Below are positions 52,556 through 61,419 of a DNA stretch of 64,000 nt, piece after piece. How positions within the stretch are numbered: the first letter of the stretch is position 1; each line of letters opens with the position of its first letter. The notes under the pieces were generated by a model. That model was not told the origin of the DNA. It searched no databases and saw only the letters and a list, made by a program, of their open reading frames with translations. Both the position numbers and the translations under genes were made by a program. Location: positions 1-64,000 of the forward strand of contig JANQRH010000020.1 of the NCBI GenBank assembly GCA_028284625.1, written 5' to 3'. This stretch comes from Afifellaceae bacterium (GTDB taxonomy: Bacteria > Pseudomonadota > Alphaproteobacteria > Rhizobiales > Afifellaceae).

Positions 52556-53627
52556 CGACCAGCGTCTCCACCGACAGGATCATCGGCAGATGCTCGGCGA
52601 TGCGCTGCCAGCCATCGCCCTCGTCGGCACTGGCGAAGAGCGAGCCGGTATTGGTGCCGAAATAGACGCCCGCCGGCTCCAGACTATCGGTGGCCATGGC
52701 TTGCCGTAGCACGCCGAAGAAGGCGTTCTCTTGTGGCAAGCCTTCTCGCAGTGCCTCCCAGCTCTCCCCGCAATCGCGCGTGCGCCACACCGCTGCCTTG
52801 CCATCGGGCGGATAGCGCCCGGCCGTGTCGCCGTTGAGCGGCAGGAGAAAAAGCGCGTCCGGATCGCGTGGATGCGTCGCCGCCGGAAAACCGAAGCTCG
52901 ACGGCAGGCCGTTTTCGATGCTCTGCCACTGAAGGCCACCATCGTCGCTGCGGTACATGCCGCAATGGTTCTGCTGATAGAGACGATCGGGCATGCCCGG
53001 CGCCATCACCACGCAATGCACGCACTGCCCGAGCTCCGGATATTGCTGGCCCTCCGGCATGTAATCGTTGCGCGTCCCGCGATTGCGCGGCTCCCAGGTC
53101 TTGCCGCCATCGGCGGAATGGAACACCCCGACCGCCGACATCCCCACCCAGATGCGTTCGCCGCCACTCGGTTCCACGACAATGGAATGAAGGTTCAGCC
53201 CTGCGCCACCCGGTTGCCAATCTGGTCGCGTCGGGTGGTCCCGGAGGCCGGAGACGTGTTGCCAAGTCGCGCCGTTGTCGTCGCTGCGAAAAAGGCCGGC
53301 CGGCTGCACGCCGGCGTAAAGCGTGCCGTTCGCCGGCGCCACACTCCACACAGTCTTGATCGGCTCCTCGCCTTCAGCATAGGCGAGGCCTTCGCTGGAA
53401 TGCGTCCACGTCTCGCCAAGGTCCGTCGATTTCCACACCGCCGGGCCGAACCACTGATCGCCGCCGCCGCCATAGATCGTGCCGCTCGCCGCGTCGCCTT
53501 TCACATGGTTCATCGGCCAGACTTCGCAGAATGGTCCGCGCAGCGCCCAGGAACGGCGATCTCCGTCGCTTTCCACGATGAACGCCCCGCGCGTCGTGCC
53601 GACGAGAACCAGGACCTTCTCAGCCAT
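52545..53627 (-). CDS. BNR/sialidase-like beta-propeller protein
   Basis: The 360-residue protein contains several Asp-box/BNR motifs of the form S.D.G..W, for example KSTDLGETWTHS, RSDDNGATWQH, SADGGKTWEP, RSDDGGLQWQS and RTRDCGESWE. This predicts a propeller of six or seven blades. There is no signal peptide, so it is probably cytoplasmic. Sialidase catalytic residues are not evident, so annotations as exo-alpha-sialidase are likely misleading. It is followed, with overlap, by the MoaD-like gene. Confidence 0.88.
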   Translation of the reverse strand: MAEKVLVLVGTTRGAFIVESDGDRRSWALRGPFCEVWPMNHVKGDAASGTIYGGGGDQWFGPAVWKSTDLGETWTHSSEGLAYAEGEEPIKTVWSVAPANGTLYAGVQPAGLFRSDDNGATWQHVSGLRDHPTRPDWQPGGAGLNLHSIVVEPSGGERIWVGMSAVGVFHSADGGKTWEPRNRGTRNDYMPEGQQYPELGQCVHCVVMAPGMPDRLYQQNHCGMYRSDDGGLQWQSIENGLPSSFGFPAATHPRDPDALFLLPLNGDTAGRYPPDGKAAVWRTRDCGESWEALREGLPQENAFFGVLRQAMATDSLEPAGVYFGTNTGSLFASADEGDGWQRIAEHLPMILSVETLVVDG

Positions 53628-53759
53628 GTCCGCCTCCGTCTCTGATAGGCGCTCATCATAACGGCTCTACTTGTCGTAATCACGGGCGTCGCCAGACCCA
53701 ATCGGAACACGCCTGCGCGCTTGACGCGAATCCAAGGGCGGTGCGAAGGTCCGCTCGTT

Positions 53760-53773
53760 TGAAAGCGCTTGCA
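53760..53773. promoter_or_regulatory. LacI-family-type operator
   Basis: TGAAAGCGCTTGCA is a near-perfect palindrome centred on GCGC, the classic form of LacI/GalR-family operators. It lies 43 bases upstream of the sugar-binding protein start. No LacI regulator gene is in the window. Confidence 0.6.
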
Positions 53774-53815
53774 GCGTTTCGGTTCGCCGGGCCTCGGCGC
53801 CAAAGGGAGGAGAAA

Positions 53816-54757
53816 ATGCAAAGAGTATTGAAGAGCTTGCTGCCGGGCATATTTGCCGCCTCGCTCGTTGCGGGCGCAGCCCAGGCGCAGGACCTGACCA
53901 TCGCGTCGTCGCTGCCCAGCCTCGGCTTCCCGTTCTTCGTGCACATGCAAAAAGAGCTGCGCGACGAGGCGGAGGGCCTGGGCGGCATCTCACTGGTTGA
54001 GACCGACGGCCAGAACCAGACGCCCAAACAGACCGCCGACGTGGAAGCGGCGATCGTGCAGGGCGTCGATGGCATCATCATCAGCCCGATCGACGCCGTC
54101 GCCATGGCGCCCGCACTGCAGCAAGCCGTGGACGCCGGCGTTCCCGTCGTCACCATCGACCGCCGCGTCGACGGCGTGCCGGGTATCCTTGCCCATGTCG
54201 GCGCCGACAACGTGCTCGGCGGCGAAGCGCAGGGACGCCTGATCACTGAGCTGTTCCCGGATGGTGCGCGCATCGTCAACCTTCAGGGTCAGCCCGGCGC
54301 CAGCCCGGCGATCGACCGCAATGCGGGCGTCCACAACGTGCTCGACCAGATGTCCGACAAGTATGTGTTCGTCGCCGAACAGACCGCCAACTTCGCGCGC
54401 GAAGAAGGGGCGTCTGTGACGGAGGCGATCCTCGCCGGCCTCGACAGCCCACCCGACGTGATCGTCGCTGCGAACGACGACATGGCGCTCGGCGCGTTGC
54501 AGGTCACCCAGGAGCAGAACCTCGACATCCCGATCATCGGCTTCGACGCGCTTCCTGAGGCGCTGGCCAGTGTGCGTGACGGCGGGCTCGCCGCCACCAT
54601 CGAGCAGTTCCCCGGCGGCCAAAGCCGCGGTGCCGTTCAGACGCTGGTGAAATATCTCCGCGAGAACGTGGAGCCGGAGAAGGTGATCCTGCTGACGCCG
54701 ATCGCCATCACCAAGGACAACATCAACGAGGCCGAACGGCTCGGCGAAGTTCAATAG
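53816..54757 (+). CDS. Periplasmic sugar-binding protein of an RbsB-like ABC importer
   Basis: The 313-residue protein has a signal peptide (residues 1-24, ending GAAQA-QD) and the two Rossmann-like lobes of cluster B sugar-binding proteins. Typical motifs are QTADVEAAIVQGVDGIIISP, GVPVVTIDRRV and ANDDMALGALQ. The ligand is probably a pentose or a related sugar. AGGGAGGAG lies upstream of ATG 53816. The permease gene follows after 53 bases, but no ATPase gene is present. Confidence 0.93.
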   Translation: MQRVLKSLLPGIFAASLVAGAAQAQDLTIASSLPSLGFPFFVHMQKELRDEAEGLGGISLVETDGQNQTPKQTADVEAAIVQGVDGIIISPIDAVAMAPALQQAVDAGVPVVTIDRRVDGVPGILAHVGADNVLGGEAQGRLITELFPDGARIVNLQGQPGASPAIDRNAGVHNVLDQMSDKYVFVAEQTANFAREEGASVTEAILAGLDSPPDVIVAANDDMALGALQVTQEQNLDIPIIGFDALPEALASVRDGGLAATIEQFPGGQSRGAVQTLVKYLRENVEPEKVILLTPIAITKDNINEAERLGEVQ

Positions 54758-54810
54758 ATCTTGGCTGCGGGTCGGCGTGAGCCGGCCCGCTCTCCATTGG
54801 GGGCAAGCGA

Positions 54811-55836
54811 TTGACGGGCGACGCACTCCCGCCGCATGACGAGCTGCATCCGCAGGCGAAGTTCGACGCCGTGCAATTCGCCGCCCGTTGGGCGGCCCCC
54901 ATCTTCCTGCTGCTTCTGATCGTCATCTTCGCGACGCTCGAGCCGCGCTTCTTGCACCCGATCAACGTCTTCAACGTCCTGAGGCAGGTGTCGATCGCCG
55001 GACTCATTGCCATCGGCATGACTTTTGTGATCATCACCGCCGGCATCGACTTGTCGGTCGGCTCGCTTTTGGCGCTCTCCGGCCTGGTTGGCGCCTACGT
55101 CGCCAAGGGTGGGCTCGAAGACCGCTTTGCCGTCGGCGCCAGCGTCGACGCCGGCAACCCGGTCTACATGGCCATGGGCGCAGCCATCGCCGTGGGGATA
55201 GCCGGCGGCGCGCTGCAAGGCACTATCATCACGCGCCTCAAAGTGCCGCCTTTCGTTACGACATTGGGCGGGCTCACCGCCTTCCGCGGCGCCGCTTTGT
55301 GGTTCTCCGAGGGAGGGCCGATCAGCGGCTTCGATCCGTCCTACACGTGGTGGGGCCAGGGCCGTATCGGCGATGTCCCGGTGCCGGTCATCATCTTCCT
55401 CACGGCCGCTCTCATCGCCCATATCGTTTTGAGATACACGCGCTTCGGCCAGCACGTTTACGCCACCGGCGACAACCCCGCCGCGGCGGATCTGAACGGC
55501 GTGGCGACCAAGCGCATCACGTTTTCTGTTTACGTGATCGTCGGCTTCTTCTGCGGGCTCGCCGGCTTCCTGCTGTCTGCACGACTAAGCTCGGCGGAAG
55601 CCGTCGCCGGTCTCGGCCTGGAGCTGACGGTCATCGCCTCCGTTGTGATCGGCGGCACCAGTTTGTTCGGCGGCATCGGCAGTGTGTTTGGCACGGTGGT
55701 CGGCGCTCTTCTGATCGGCGTTCTGACCAATGGTCTCGTTCTGCTCAACGTCTCGTCATTCGTTCAGCAGATCGTCATCGGCATCATCCTGGTTGCCGCT
55801 GTCGCCTTCGATCAGTTCGCGGCGCGACGACGATAG
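54811..55836 (+). CDS. RbsC-type sugar ABC transporter permease
   Basis: The 341-residue membrane protein has about ten helices and the BPD_transp_2 signatures GMTFVIITAGIDLSVGSLLA, TLGGLTAFRGAALWFSEG, AAADLNGVATKRITFSVYV and VVIGGTSLFGGIGSVFGTV. It begins at TTG 54811 with GGGGG about eight bases upstream. It must pair with an ATPase encoded elsewhere, since rbsA-like DNA is absent between or after the two genes. Confidence 0.92.
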   Translation: MTGDALPPHDELHPQAKFDAVQFAARWAAPIFLLLLIVIFATLEPRFLHPINVFNVLRQVSIAGLIAIGMTFVIITAGIDLSVGSLLALSGLVGAYVAKGGLEDRFAVGASVDAGNPVYMAMGAAIAVGIAGGALQGTIITRLKVPPFVTTLGGLTAFRGAALWFSEGGPISGFDPSYTWWGQGRIGDVPVPVIIFLTAALIAHIVLRYTRFGQHVYATGDNPAAADLNGVATKRITFSVYVIVGFFCGLAGFLLSARLSSAEAVAGLGLELTVIASVVIGGTSLFGGIGSVFGTVVGALLIGVLTNGLVLLNVSSFVQQIVIGIILVAAVAFDQFAARRR

Positions 55837-55950
55837 AGCACGACCGATTGTTTCTTCCCCGACATGCGGACGAAACCATTTTGAGGGTTGTCTGAGTCAA
55901 ATCAGCCCCCGCACGAAAACCATCTGAAACACAAAAGCATCAGAAAGCGC

Positions 55951-55971
55951 GCCCACAAAGCGGGTGTGGGC
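55951..55971 (+). promoter_or_regulatory. Stem-loop in the leader of the aminotransferase gene
   Basis: GCCCACA and TGTGGGC form a perfect 7-bp stem with a 7-base loop, 44 bases before the aminotransferase start. No T-run follows. I found no match to a riboswitch I know. The rest of 55837-56014 shows no gene. Confidence 0.35.
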
Positions 55972-56014
55972 TTGGGCTCCTGCTTCGCGGTTCATAACAA
56001 CAGGAGCGCCCTCC

Positions 56015-57214
56015 ATGTCCTTTATTTCCGATCGTATTCACCGCGCCGACAACGCCTTCGCTCCCGTGCGCGATTTCTATTTCGCCTCCAGCTATGCGGA
56101 GCGACGCAACGCACCCGGCGTCTGCGACTTCACGTTCGGCAACCCGCACGAAATGCCGCTCACTGGACTTGTCTCCGCGATCCGCGAGCGTGCCGTGCCG
56201 CAAGACAAGAACTGGTTCGCCTACAAGACCAGTGAAGAAGACCCACGCGCCTTTCTGGCGGAGCGTCTCAGCCACGAGATGGGTATGGCGTTTCAGCCGG
56301 AGGACATCGCGCTGACCGCCGGTGCCTTTGCCGCGATCATGGTGGCGTTTCGCCTGGTGCTCGACGCCGGCGACGAGGCGATCTACTCCGAGCCGGCGTG
56401 GTTCTGCTACGAATCAATGCTGCTCGCCGCCGACGCCGTGCCGCGCAAAGTTGCGCTGAAGGGCCCGGCCTTCGACCTCGACCTTGAGGCGATTGAGCGC
56501 GCCATCGGTCCGAAGACGCGGATGGTGATCGTCAACACGCCGCACAATCCGACCGGCCGCATTTACGACCGCGCGACATTGCAAGCGCTGGCCGACATGC
56601 TTGACCGCGCGTCAGTCCGATATGGGCGGCGCATCTTTCTTCTGTCGGACGAACCCTACCGTCGCCTTCGCTTCGACGGGAACGCCTTCACCAGCCCGGC
56701 GGAAATCTATCCGTGGACGCTGGTGTCCTACAGCTTCGGCAAAGTGATCCTCGCGCCGGGTCAGCGGCTCGGCTACCTCGCCCCGTCGCCGCTCATGCCG
56801 GAGGCCGATCGCCAAGCGCTGCGCGACGTGATGTTCTCCGCGCAGATGGCGATGGGTTGGTGCTTCCCCAACGCGGTGATGCAATACGCCATCCCCGACA
56901 TCGAGGCGTTGACCATCGACGTCGCGACGCTCTCCCGACGACGCGACCGCTTGATGCAGGTGCTGTCCGGCTCCGGCTACGAAGTTTTGCGGCCTGAGGG
57001 CACGTTCTATCTGTGGAGCCGCTGGCCTGAGGGTGATCCGGAGCGCCATTGGCGCATGCTCGCCGATCGCGATGTCTTCGTCATGCCCGGCACCATCCTC
57101 AACGCGCCGGATTACTTCCGCATCTCATTGACGGCGTCCGATGATATGGTGGAGCGCGCCCTGCCCGCGTTCCAAGCCGTGGGCGAAGCCGGCGCGCAAC
57201 GCGCTGCCGCTTGA
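56015..57214 (+). CDS. Fold-type I PLP aminotransferase (class I/II)
   Basis: The 399-residue enzyme has the N-terminal FTFGNPHEMPL, the cofactor-binding TAGAFAAIMVAF, the conserved NTPHNPTGRIY, Asp in FLLSDEPYRRL, and the Schiff-base lysine in SYSFGKVILAPGQRLGYL. The C-terminal Arg lies in DYFRISLTAS. The substrate is unknown. The gene precedes a cysteine synthase-glutaredoxin fusion by 27 bases, suggesting joint action in sulphur amino acid metabolism, which is inference only. The start at ATG 56015 has AGGAG ten bases upstream. Confidence 0.9.
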   Translation: MSFISDRIHRADNAFAPVRDFYFASSYAERRNAPGVCDFTFGNPHEMPLTGLVSAIRERAVPQDKNWFAYKTSEEDPRAFLAERLSHEMGMAFQPEDIALTAGAFAAIMVAFRLVLDAGDEAIYSEPAWFCYESMLLAADAVPRKVALKGPAFDLDLEAIERAIGPKTRMVIVNTPHNPTGRIYDRATLQALADMLDRASVRYGRRIFLLSDEPYRRLRFDGNAFTSPAEIYPWTLVSYSFGKVILAPGQRLGYLAPSPLMPEADRQALRDVMFSAQMAMGWCFPNAVMQYAIPDIEALTIDVATLSRRRDRLMQVLSGSGYEVLRPEGTFYLWSRWPEGDPERHWRMLADRDVFVMPGTILNAPDYFRISLTASDDMVERALPAFQAVGEAGAQRAAA

Positions 57215-57241
57215 CGCAACAATAAACACGAGGAAACGACA

Positions 57242-58732
57242 ATGGCCCGCTACGACAACATCCTGGAGACGATCGGCAACACGCCGGCCGTGAAGATCGC
57301 CAAGTTCGCGCCGCCGGGCGTTGAGCTCTACGTCAAGGTCGAGGCGTTCAATCCGCTCGGCTCCGTCAAGGACCGTCTGGCGCTTGGCGTCATCGAGGCG
57401 GCGGAGAAAAGCGGCGCCTTGAAGCCCGGCCAGACGGTGATTGAGGCGACCAGCGGCAATACCGGCATTGGCCTCGCCATGGTCTGCGCGCAGAAGGGCT
57501 ATCCCCTCGTCGTCACCATGGCGGAGAATTTCAGCGTCGAACGCCGCCGCCTGATGCGCTTCCTCGGCGCTAAGGTCGTGCTCACGCCCGCCTCGGAGAA
57601 AGGCACCGGCATGCTGGCCAAAGCGGTGGAGCTGGCGGAGACACACGGCTGGTTCCTCACCCGCCAGTTTGAGAACGAAGCCAATCCCGATTTCCACTCC
57701 AAGACCACGGCCGTGGAGATCATGCAGGATTTCGCCGATACCGGTCTCGACTATTGGGTGACCGGCGCCGGCACAGGCGGCACGCTGAAAGGCGTCGCGC
57801 GCGTCTTGAAGAAGGAGTGGCCCGACACGAAGGTCATCGTGTGCGAGCCGGACAACGCGCCGGTGATGAAAAGCGGCCTTCCGCAGGCGCGCGAGGCCGA
57901 TGGCACGATCACGCAAAGCCATCCGCATTTCCGTCCGCATCTCATGCAGGGCTGGTCGCCGGATTTCATGCCGCAGCTGACGGAAGACGCAATCACCGCC
58001 GAGCTGATCGACGAGATCGTTCCGATCAAGGGCGACGACGCACTGCGTCTCTCACGCGAGTTGGCCCAGAAGGAAGGCATCTTCGTCGGCATATCCGCCG
58101 GCGCCACCTTGGCCGGTGCGCTTGAGGTCGCCGCGCGCGCGCCGAAGGGCTCGAAGATTCTGTGCATGCTCCCCGACACGGGCGAGCGTTATCTCTCAAC
58201 GCAGCTTTTTGAGGACATCCCCGCCGACATGACCGACGATGAAGTCGTGATCGCGCAATCGACGCCGCGCTACCGCTTCGACACGAAGACGCCGCCGCCC
58301 GCCCCGCAGAAGAGCAACGGCTCCCCCTCTCCGGTGTCGCCGGAAGCCGATGCCTTTGTCGAGAAAGTCATCGCCGACCGCGATCAGCCCGTCGTGATGT
58401 TTGCATTGGAATGGTGCGAATTCTGCTGGTCGGTACGCAAGGCGTTCGATGCGATGGGCGTTGCCTACCGCTCCGTCGACCTCGATTCCGTCGATTACCA
58501 GAAGGACAATTGGGGCGGTCAGATCCGTGGTGTCCTGACGGCGAAGGTCGGCGCGCCGACCATCCCGCAGATCTTCGTCGGCGGCGAACATATCGGCGGC
58601 TGCACGGAGACGCTCGACGCCATCAAGGACGGCCGCCTGCAACAGATGCTGGAGACCAACGCCGTCATGTTCGACCGCGCCAAGCAAGTAGACCCCTACA
58701 GCTTCTTCCCGAAGTGGCTGCACCCGCGGTGA
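57242..58732 (+). CDS. Cysteine synthase-like PLP enzyme fused to glutaredoxin
   Basis: Residues 1-345 form a complete cysteine synthase/cystathionine beta-synthase-type fold: PLP-lysine 43 in PLGSVKDR, the substrate loop TSGNTG (70-75), the phosphate loop GTGGT (177-181) and DTGERYLST. A Pro/Ser linker at 350-366 leads to a glutaredoxin domain (about 367-475) with the dithiol CEFC at 392-395, cis-Pro in TIPQIF and the glutathione-binding GGCTE. The last 20 residues end YSFFPKWLHPR. A cysteine synthase is normally about 310 residues, so this is a true fusion. It probably makes or handles cysteine or glutathione-linked thiols. Confidence 0.92.
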   Translation: MARYDNILETIGNTPAVKIAKFAPPGVELYVKVEAFNPLGSVKDRLALGVIEAAEKSGALKPGQTVIEATSGNTGIGLAMVCAQKGYPLVVTMAENFSVERRRLMRFLGAKVVLTPASEKGTGMLAKAVELAETHGWFLTRQFENEANPDFHSKTTAVEIMQDFADTGLDYWVTGAGTGGTLKGVARVLKKEWPDTKVIVCEPDNAPVMKSGLPQAREADGTITQSHPHFRPHLMQGWSPDFMPQLTEDAITAELIDEIVPIKGDDALRLSRELAQKEGIFVGISAGATLAGALEVAARAPKGSKILCMLPDTGERYLSTQLFEDIPADMTDDEVVIAQSTPRYRFDTKTPPPAPQKSNGSPSPVSPEADAFVEKVIADRDQPVVMFALEWCEFCWSVRKAFDAMGVAYRSVDLDSVDYQKDNWGGQIRGVLTAKVGAPTIPQIFVGGEHIGGCTETLDAIKDGRLQQMLETNAVMFDRAKQVDPYSFFPKWLHPR

Positions 58733-58740
58733 GGATGTGA

Positions 58741-58818
58741 TCGAGGCTTCTTTCGCCCCTTCGAGGCTCGCCGTTCGCAAGCTCACGGCTCACACCTCAG
58801 GATGAGGGCGAAAGAAGC
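58741..58818. repeat. Extragenic palindrome, CTCATCCTGAGG family, copy C (rearranged)
   Basis: ATCGAGGCTTCTTTCGCCCC and, at the right end, CAGGATGAGGGCGAAAGAAG are the two arms; the middle contains CGAGGCTCGCCGTTCGCAAG. It is shorter than copies A and B and lies just after the fusion gene. Confidence 0.75.
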
Positions 58819-58883
58819 CGGCCGAGAACGTAAATCTAACGGCGGCCTTTTCGAGTTGCCGGCAGCTTTCTTGCAAGATCGCT

Positions 58884-58946
58884 CCTCAGCCCTCATCCTG
58901 AGGTGCGAGGGCCGAAGGCCCGAGCCTCGAAGGGCAAGGGCTGAGG
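58884..58946. repeat. Extragenic palindrome, CTCATCCTGAGG family, copy D
   Basis: CCTCAGCCCT and AGGGCTGAGG are outer arms; inner pairs include GGGCC/GGCCC and CCTCATCCTGAGGTGCGAGG with GCCTCGAAGG. It ends four bases before the ATG of the GIY-YIG gene, so it forms the immediate 5' leader of that gene. Confidence 0.75.
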
Positions 58947-58949
58947 CCT

Positions 58950-59249
58950 ATGCAAGCGACTGTCTACATCCTGCGCTGCGCCGACGGCAGCTACTACACA
59001 GGTCTTACCAAGCAGGACTTCGAAGCGCGGGTGTGGGAGCACAACAACGATCCGGCTGACGGCTACACGGCGAAACGCCGGCCGGTGAAGCTGGTATTTG
59101 CAGAAGTCTATGACCGCCTGACAGACGCGATCGCCCGCGAGCGCCAGATCAAAGGTTGGAGCCGTGCCAAGAAGGAGGCGTTGATCCGCGGCGACTACGA
59201 AGCATTGCCTGGGTTGGCGGCTCGGCCGGCGCGCCCACGGAAGCCGTGA
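58950..59249 (+). CDS. GIY-YIG nuclease-domain protein (UPF0213-like)
   Basis: The 99-residue protein is a single GIY-YIG domain: VYILRCADGSYYTGLT (GIY and YIG strands), Arg in ARVWEHNN and the ERQIKGWSRAKKEALI helix with the catalytic-type Glu. Members are often called YhbQ-like endonucleases; the physiological substrate is unresolved. The start is next to repeat copy D and has no clear Shine-Dalgarno, so expression may be low or regulated by the hairpin. Confidence 0.9.
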   Translation: MQATVYILRCADGSYYTGLTKQDFEARVWEHNNDPADGYTAKRRPVKLVFAEVYDRLTDAIARERQIKGWSRAKKEALIRGDYEALPGLAARPARPRKP

Positions 59250-59263
59250 CGCCCCACCCCACG

Positions 59264-59291
59264 TTGACTCAATAAAGCAAGCTGATATCAC
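59264..59291 (+). promoter_or_regulatory. Sigma70-type promoter upstream of tkt
   Basis: TTGACT (59264-59269) and TATCAC (59286-59291) have a 16-base spacer, about 80 bases upstream of the tkt start. Confidence 0.5.
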
Positions 59292-59371
59292 TCCGCCGGC
59301 AATCCGGGCTTTGGGGCAGACGGGCGGCCCTGAGGCCTCGTACGAGGCTCTCTCTCAGGCGGAATTTTGGA

Positions 59372-61357
59372 ATGACGGACGCCGTTCCGCACGCGCTGAT
59401 GGCCAATGCAGTTCGCGCCCTTTCCATGGACGCGGTGCAAAAGGCCAATTCCGGCCATCCGGGCATGCCGATGGGCATGGCCGACGTTGCCACGGTGCTT
59501 TTCACCAAGCATCTGAAATTCGACGCAGCCGATCCCGATTGGCCGGACCGGGACCGCTTCGTGCTGTCTGCCGGCCACGGTTCCATGCTGCTTTATTCGG
59601 CACTCCATCTTCTCGGCTACGAGGCGATGACGCTGAACGAGCTGACGCGCTTCCGTCAGTTGAACTCCAAAACCGCCGGCCATCCCGAATACGGCCACGC
59701 ACCGGGCATCGAGACGACCACCGGACCGCTCGGTCAGGGAATTGCCAATGCCGTCGGCATGGCGCTCGCGGAGCGGCTCATGAACGCCCGCTTCGGCGAC
59801 GACCTCGTCGACCATTACACGTACGCGCTCGCCTCCGACGGCGACCTCATGGAGGGGATCAGCCACGAGGCGATCGCGCTTGCCGGGCATTTGAAGCTCA
59901 ACCGGTTGATCGTGCTCTTCGACGACAATTCCATCACGATCGACGGGGCGCTATCGCTGTCGGACTCCACCGATCAGGTCGCGCGCTTTGAAGCGGCCGG
60001 CTGGTGGGCGATGCGCGTTGACGGCCACGATGAAGCTGCCATCGATAAGGCGATCGCCGAGGCGAAGCAGAGCGACCGCCCGGTGCTGATCGCCACCAAG
60101 ACCATCATCGGCAAAGGCGCGCCCAACAAGGCGGGTACCGCGTCGTCGCATGGCTCGCCGCTCGGCGCAGATGAGATTGCCGGCGCGCGCGAAGCGCTTT
60201 CCTGGCCGCACGAGCCCTTTGTCGTGCCCAACGATGTGGCCGGCGCCTGGCGGCTTGCCGGCCGCCGCGGCCGCGCCGCCCGCGAGGCCTGGGAAAACCG
60301 CGCGGAGGCGGCCGACGCCGCAACGCGTGAGGAGTTCCAGCGTCGCTTGGCCGGCGACGTAGCGCCCGCGCTCGATGAGGCGATCGCCGCGCTGAAGCGC
60401 TCATATGCTGAGACGCCGCAAAAGGTTGCGACGCGCAAGGCATCAGAAATGACGCTCGATGCGGTCAACGAGGCACTGCCGGAGACGATCGGCGGCTCCG
60501 CCGACCTGACCGGCTCCAACAACACCAAGAGCAAAGGCCAGGAGGATGTCGCGCCCGGCGATTTCAGCGGGCGCTTCATCCGCTACGGCATCCGCGAGCA
60601 CGGCATGGCCGCCGCGATGAACGGCATGGCGCTGCATGGCGGGCTGATCCCCTATTCAGGCACCTTCCTCGTCTTCTCCGATTATTGTCGCCCGTCGATC
60701 CGCCTGGCGGCGCTCATGCGCCAGCGCGTCATCCACGTCATGACGCACGATTCCATCGGGCTCGGCGAGGACGGCCCGACGCATCAGCCGGTGGAGCACC
60801 TCGCGGCGCTGCGGGCCATCCCCAACCTCGCCGTCTACCGGCCCGCCGATGTGGTGGAGACGGCGGAATGCTGGCAGCTCGCCCTCACCGATCGCAATCG
60901 CCCCAGCGTATTGGCGCTGACGCGGCAAGGACTGGCGCAGGTGCGCCAGGGTTATGTGGCGGAGAACCTCTGCGCGCGCGGCGCTTATGAGCTAGCCGCC
61001 GCGGACCGTGAAGCGAAGGTCTCCATCTTTGCCACTGGCTCTGAAATCGCCATCGCGCTTGAGGCAAAGACGCTTCTGGAAGCGCAAGGGATCGCCGCGC
61101 GCGTTGTCTCCGTGCCGTGCTTTGAGCGCTTCGCGGAGGCCGACGAGGCCTATCGCGAGGAGACGATCGGCGCAGCCCCGCTTCGCGTCGGTATTGAGGC
61201 CGCCGTGCGCCAAGGGTGGGATTCTTTGATCGGGAACAATGGAATCTTCGTGGGAATGACCACATTCGGAGCGAGTGCCCCCTACGAGGACCTTTACCGC
61301 CACTTCGGCATCACGGCGGAAGCCGTCGTTGAAAAAGTGCGGGCCCGCCTCGGCTAG
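59372..61357 (+). CDS. tkt: Transketolase
   Basis: Tkt transfers two-carbon ketol units in the pentose phosphate pathway, with thiamine diphosphate and Mg. The 661 residues have the substrate His in [16 protein letters not shown], the ThDP motif [23 protein letters not shown] as positions about 153-175, [13 protein letters not shown] with the catalytic Glu, and [19 protein letters not shown]. It is followed by gap after 62 bases, the usual tkt-gap order in Hyphomicrobiales, but pgk does not follow. Confidence 0.97.
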   Translation: MTDAVPHALMANAVRALSMDAVQKANSGHPGMPMGMADVATVLFTKHLKFDAADPDWPDRDRFVLSAGHGSMLLYSALHLLGYEAMTLNELTRFRQLNSKTAGHPEYGHAPGIETTTGPLGQGIANAVGMALAERLMNARFGDDLVDHYTYALASDGDLMEGISHEAIALAGHLKLNRLIVLFDDNSITIDGALSLSDSTDQVARFEAAGWWAMRVDGHDEAAIDKAIAEAKQSDRPVLIATKTIIGKGAPNKAGTASSHGSPLGADEIAGAREALSWPHEPFVVPNDVAGAWRLAGRRGRAAREAWENRAEAADAATREEFQRRLAGDVAPALDEAIAALKRSYAETPQKVATRKASEMTLDAVNEALPETIGGSADLTGSNNTKSKGQEDVAPGDFSGRFIRYGIREHGMAAAMNGMALHGGLIPYSGTFLVFSDYCRPSIRLAALMRQRVIHVMTHDSIGLGEDGPTHQPVEHLAALRAIPNLAVYRPADVVETAECWQLALTDRNRPSVLALTRQGLAQVRQGYVAENLCARGAYELAAADREAKVSIFATGSEIAIALEAKTLLEAQGIAARVVSVPCFERFAEADEAYREETIGAAPLRVGIEAAVRQGWDSLIGNNGIFVGMTTFGASAPYEDLYRHFGITAEAVVEKVRARLG

Positions 61358-61419
61358 ACGAAAGCCGTCAGCGGGATCCAAGGGGCGCCGCTTGAGCGAA
61401 ATCGGAAAAGGAGAGGCTG

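Noticed and set aside
55951-55971. Riboswitch before the aminotransferase gene
   Set aside because: There is only one short stem-loop, with no pseudoknot or conserved core of SAM-II, SAH, TPP or other known alphaproteobacterial riboswitches that I can recognise.
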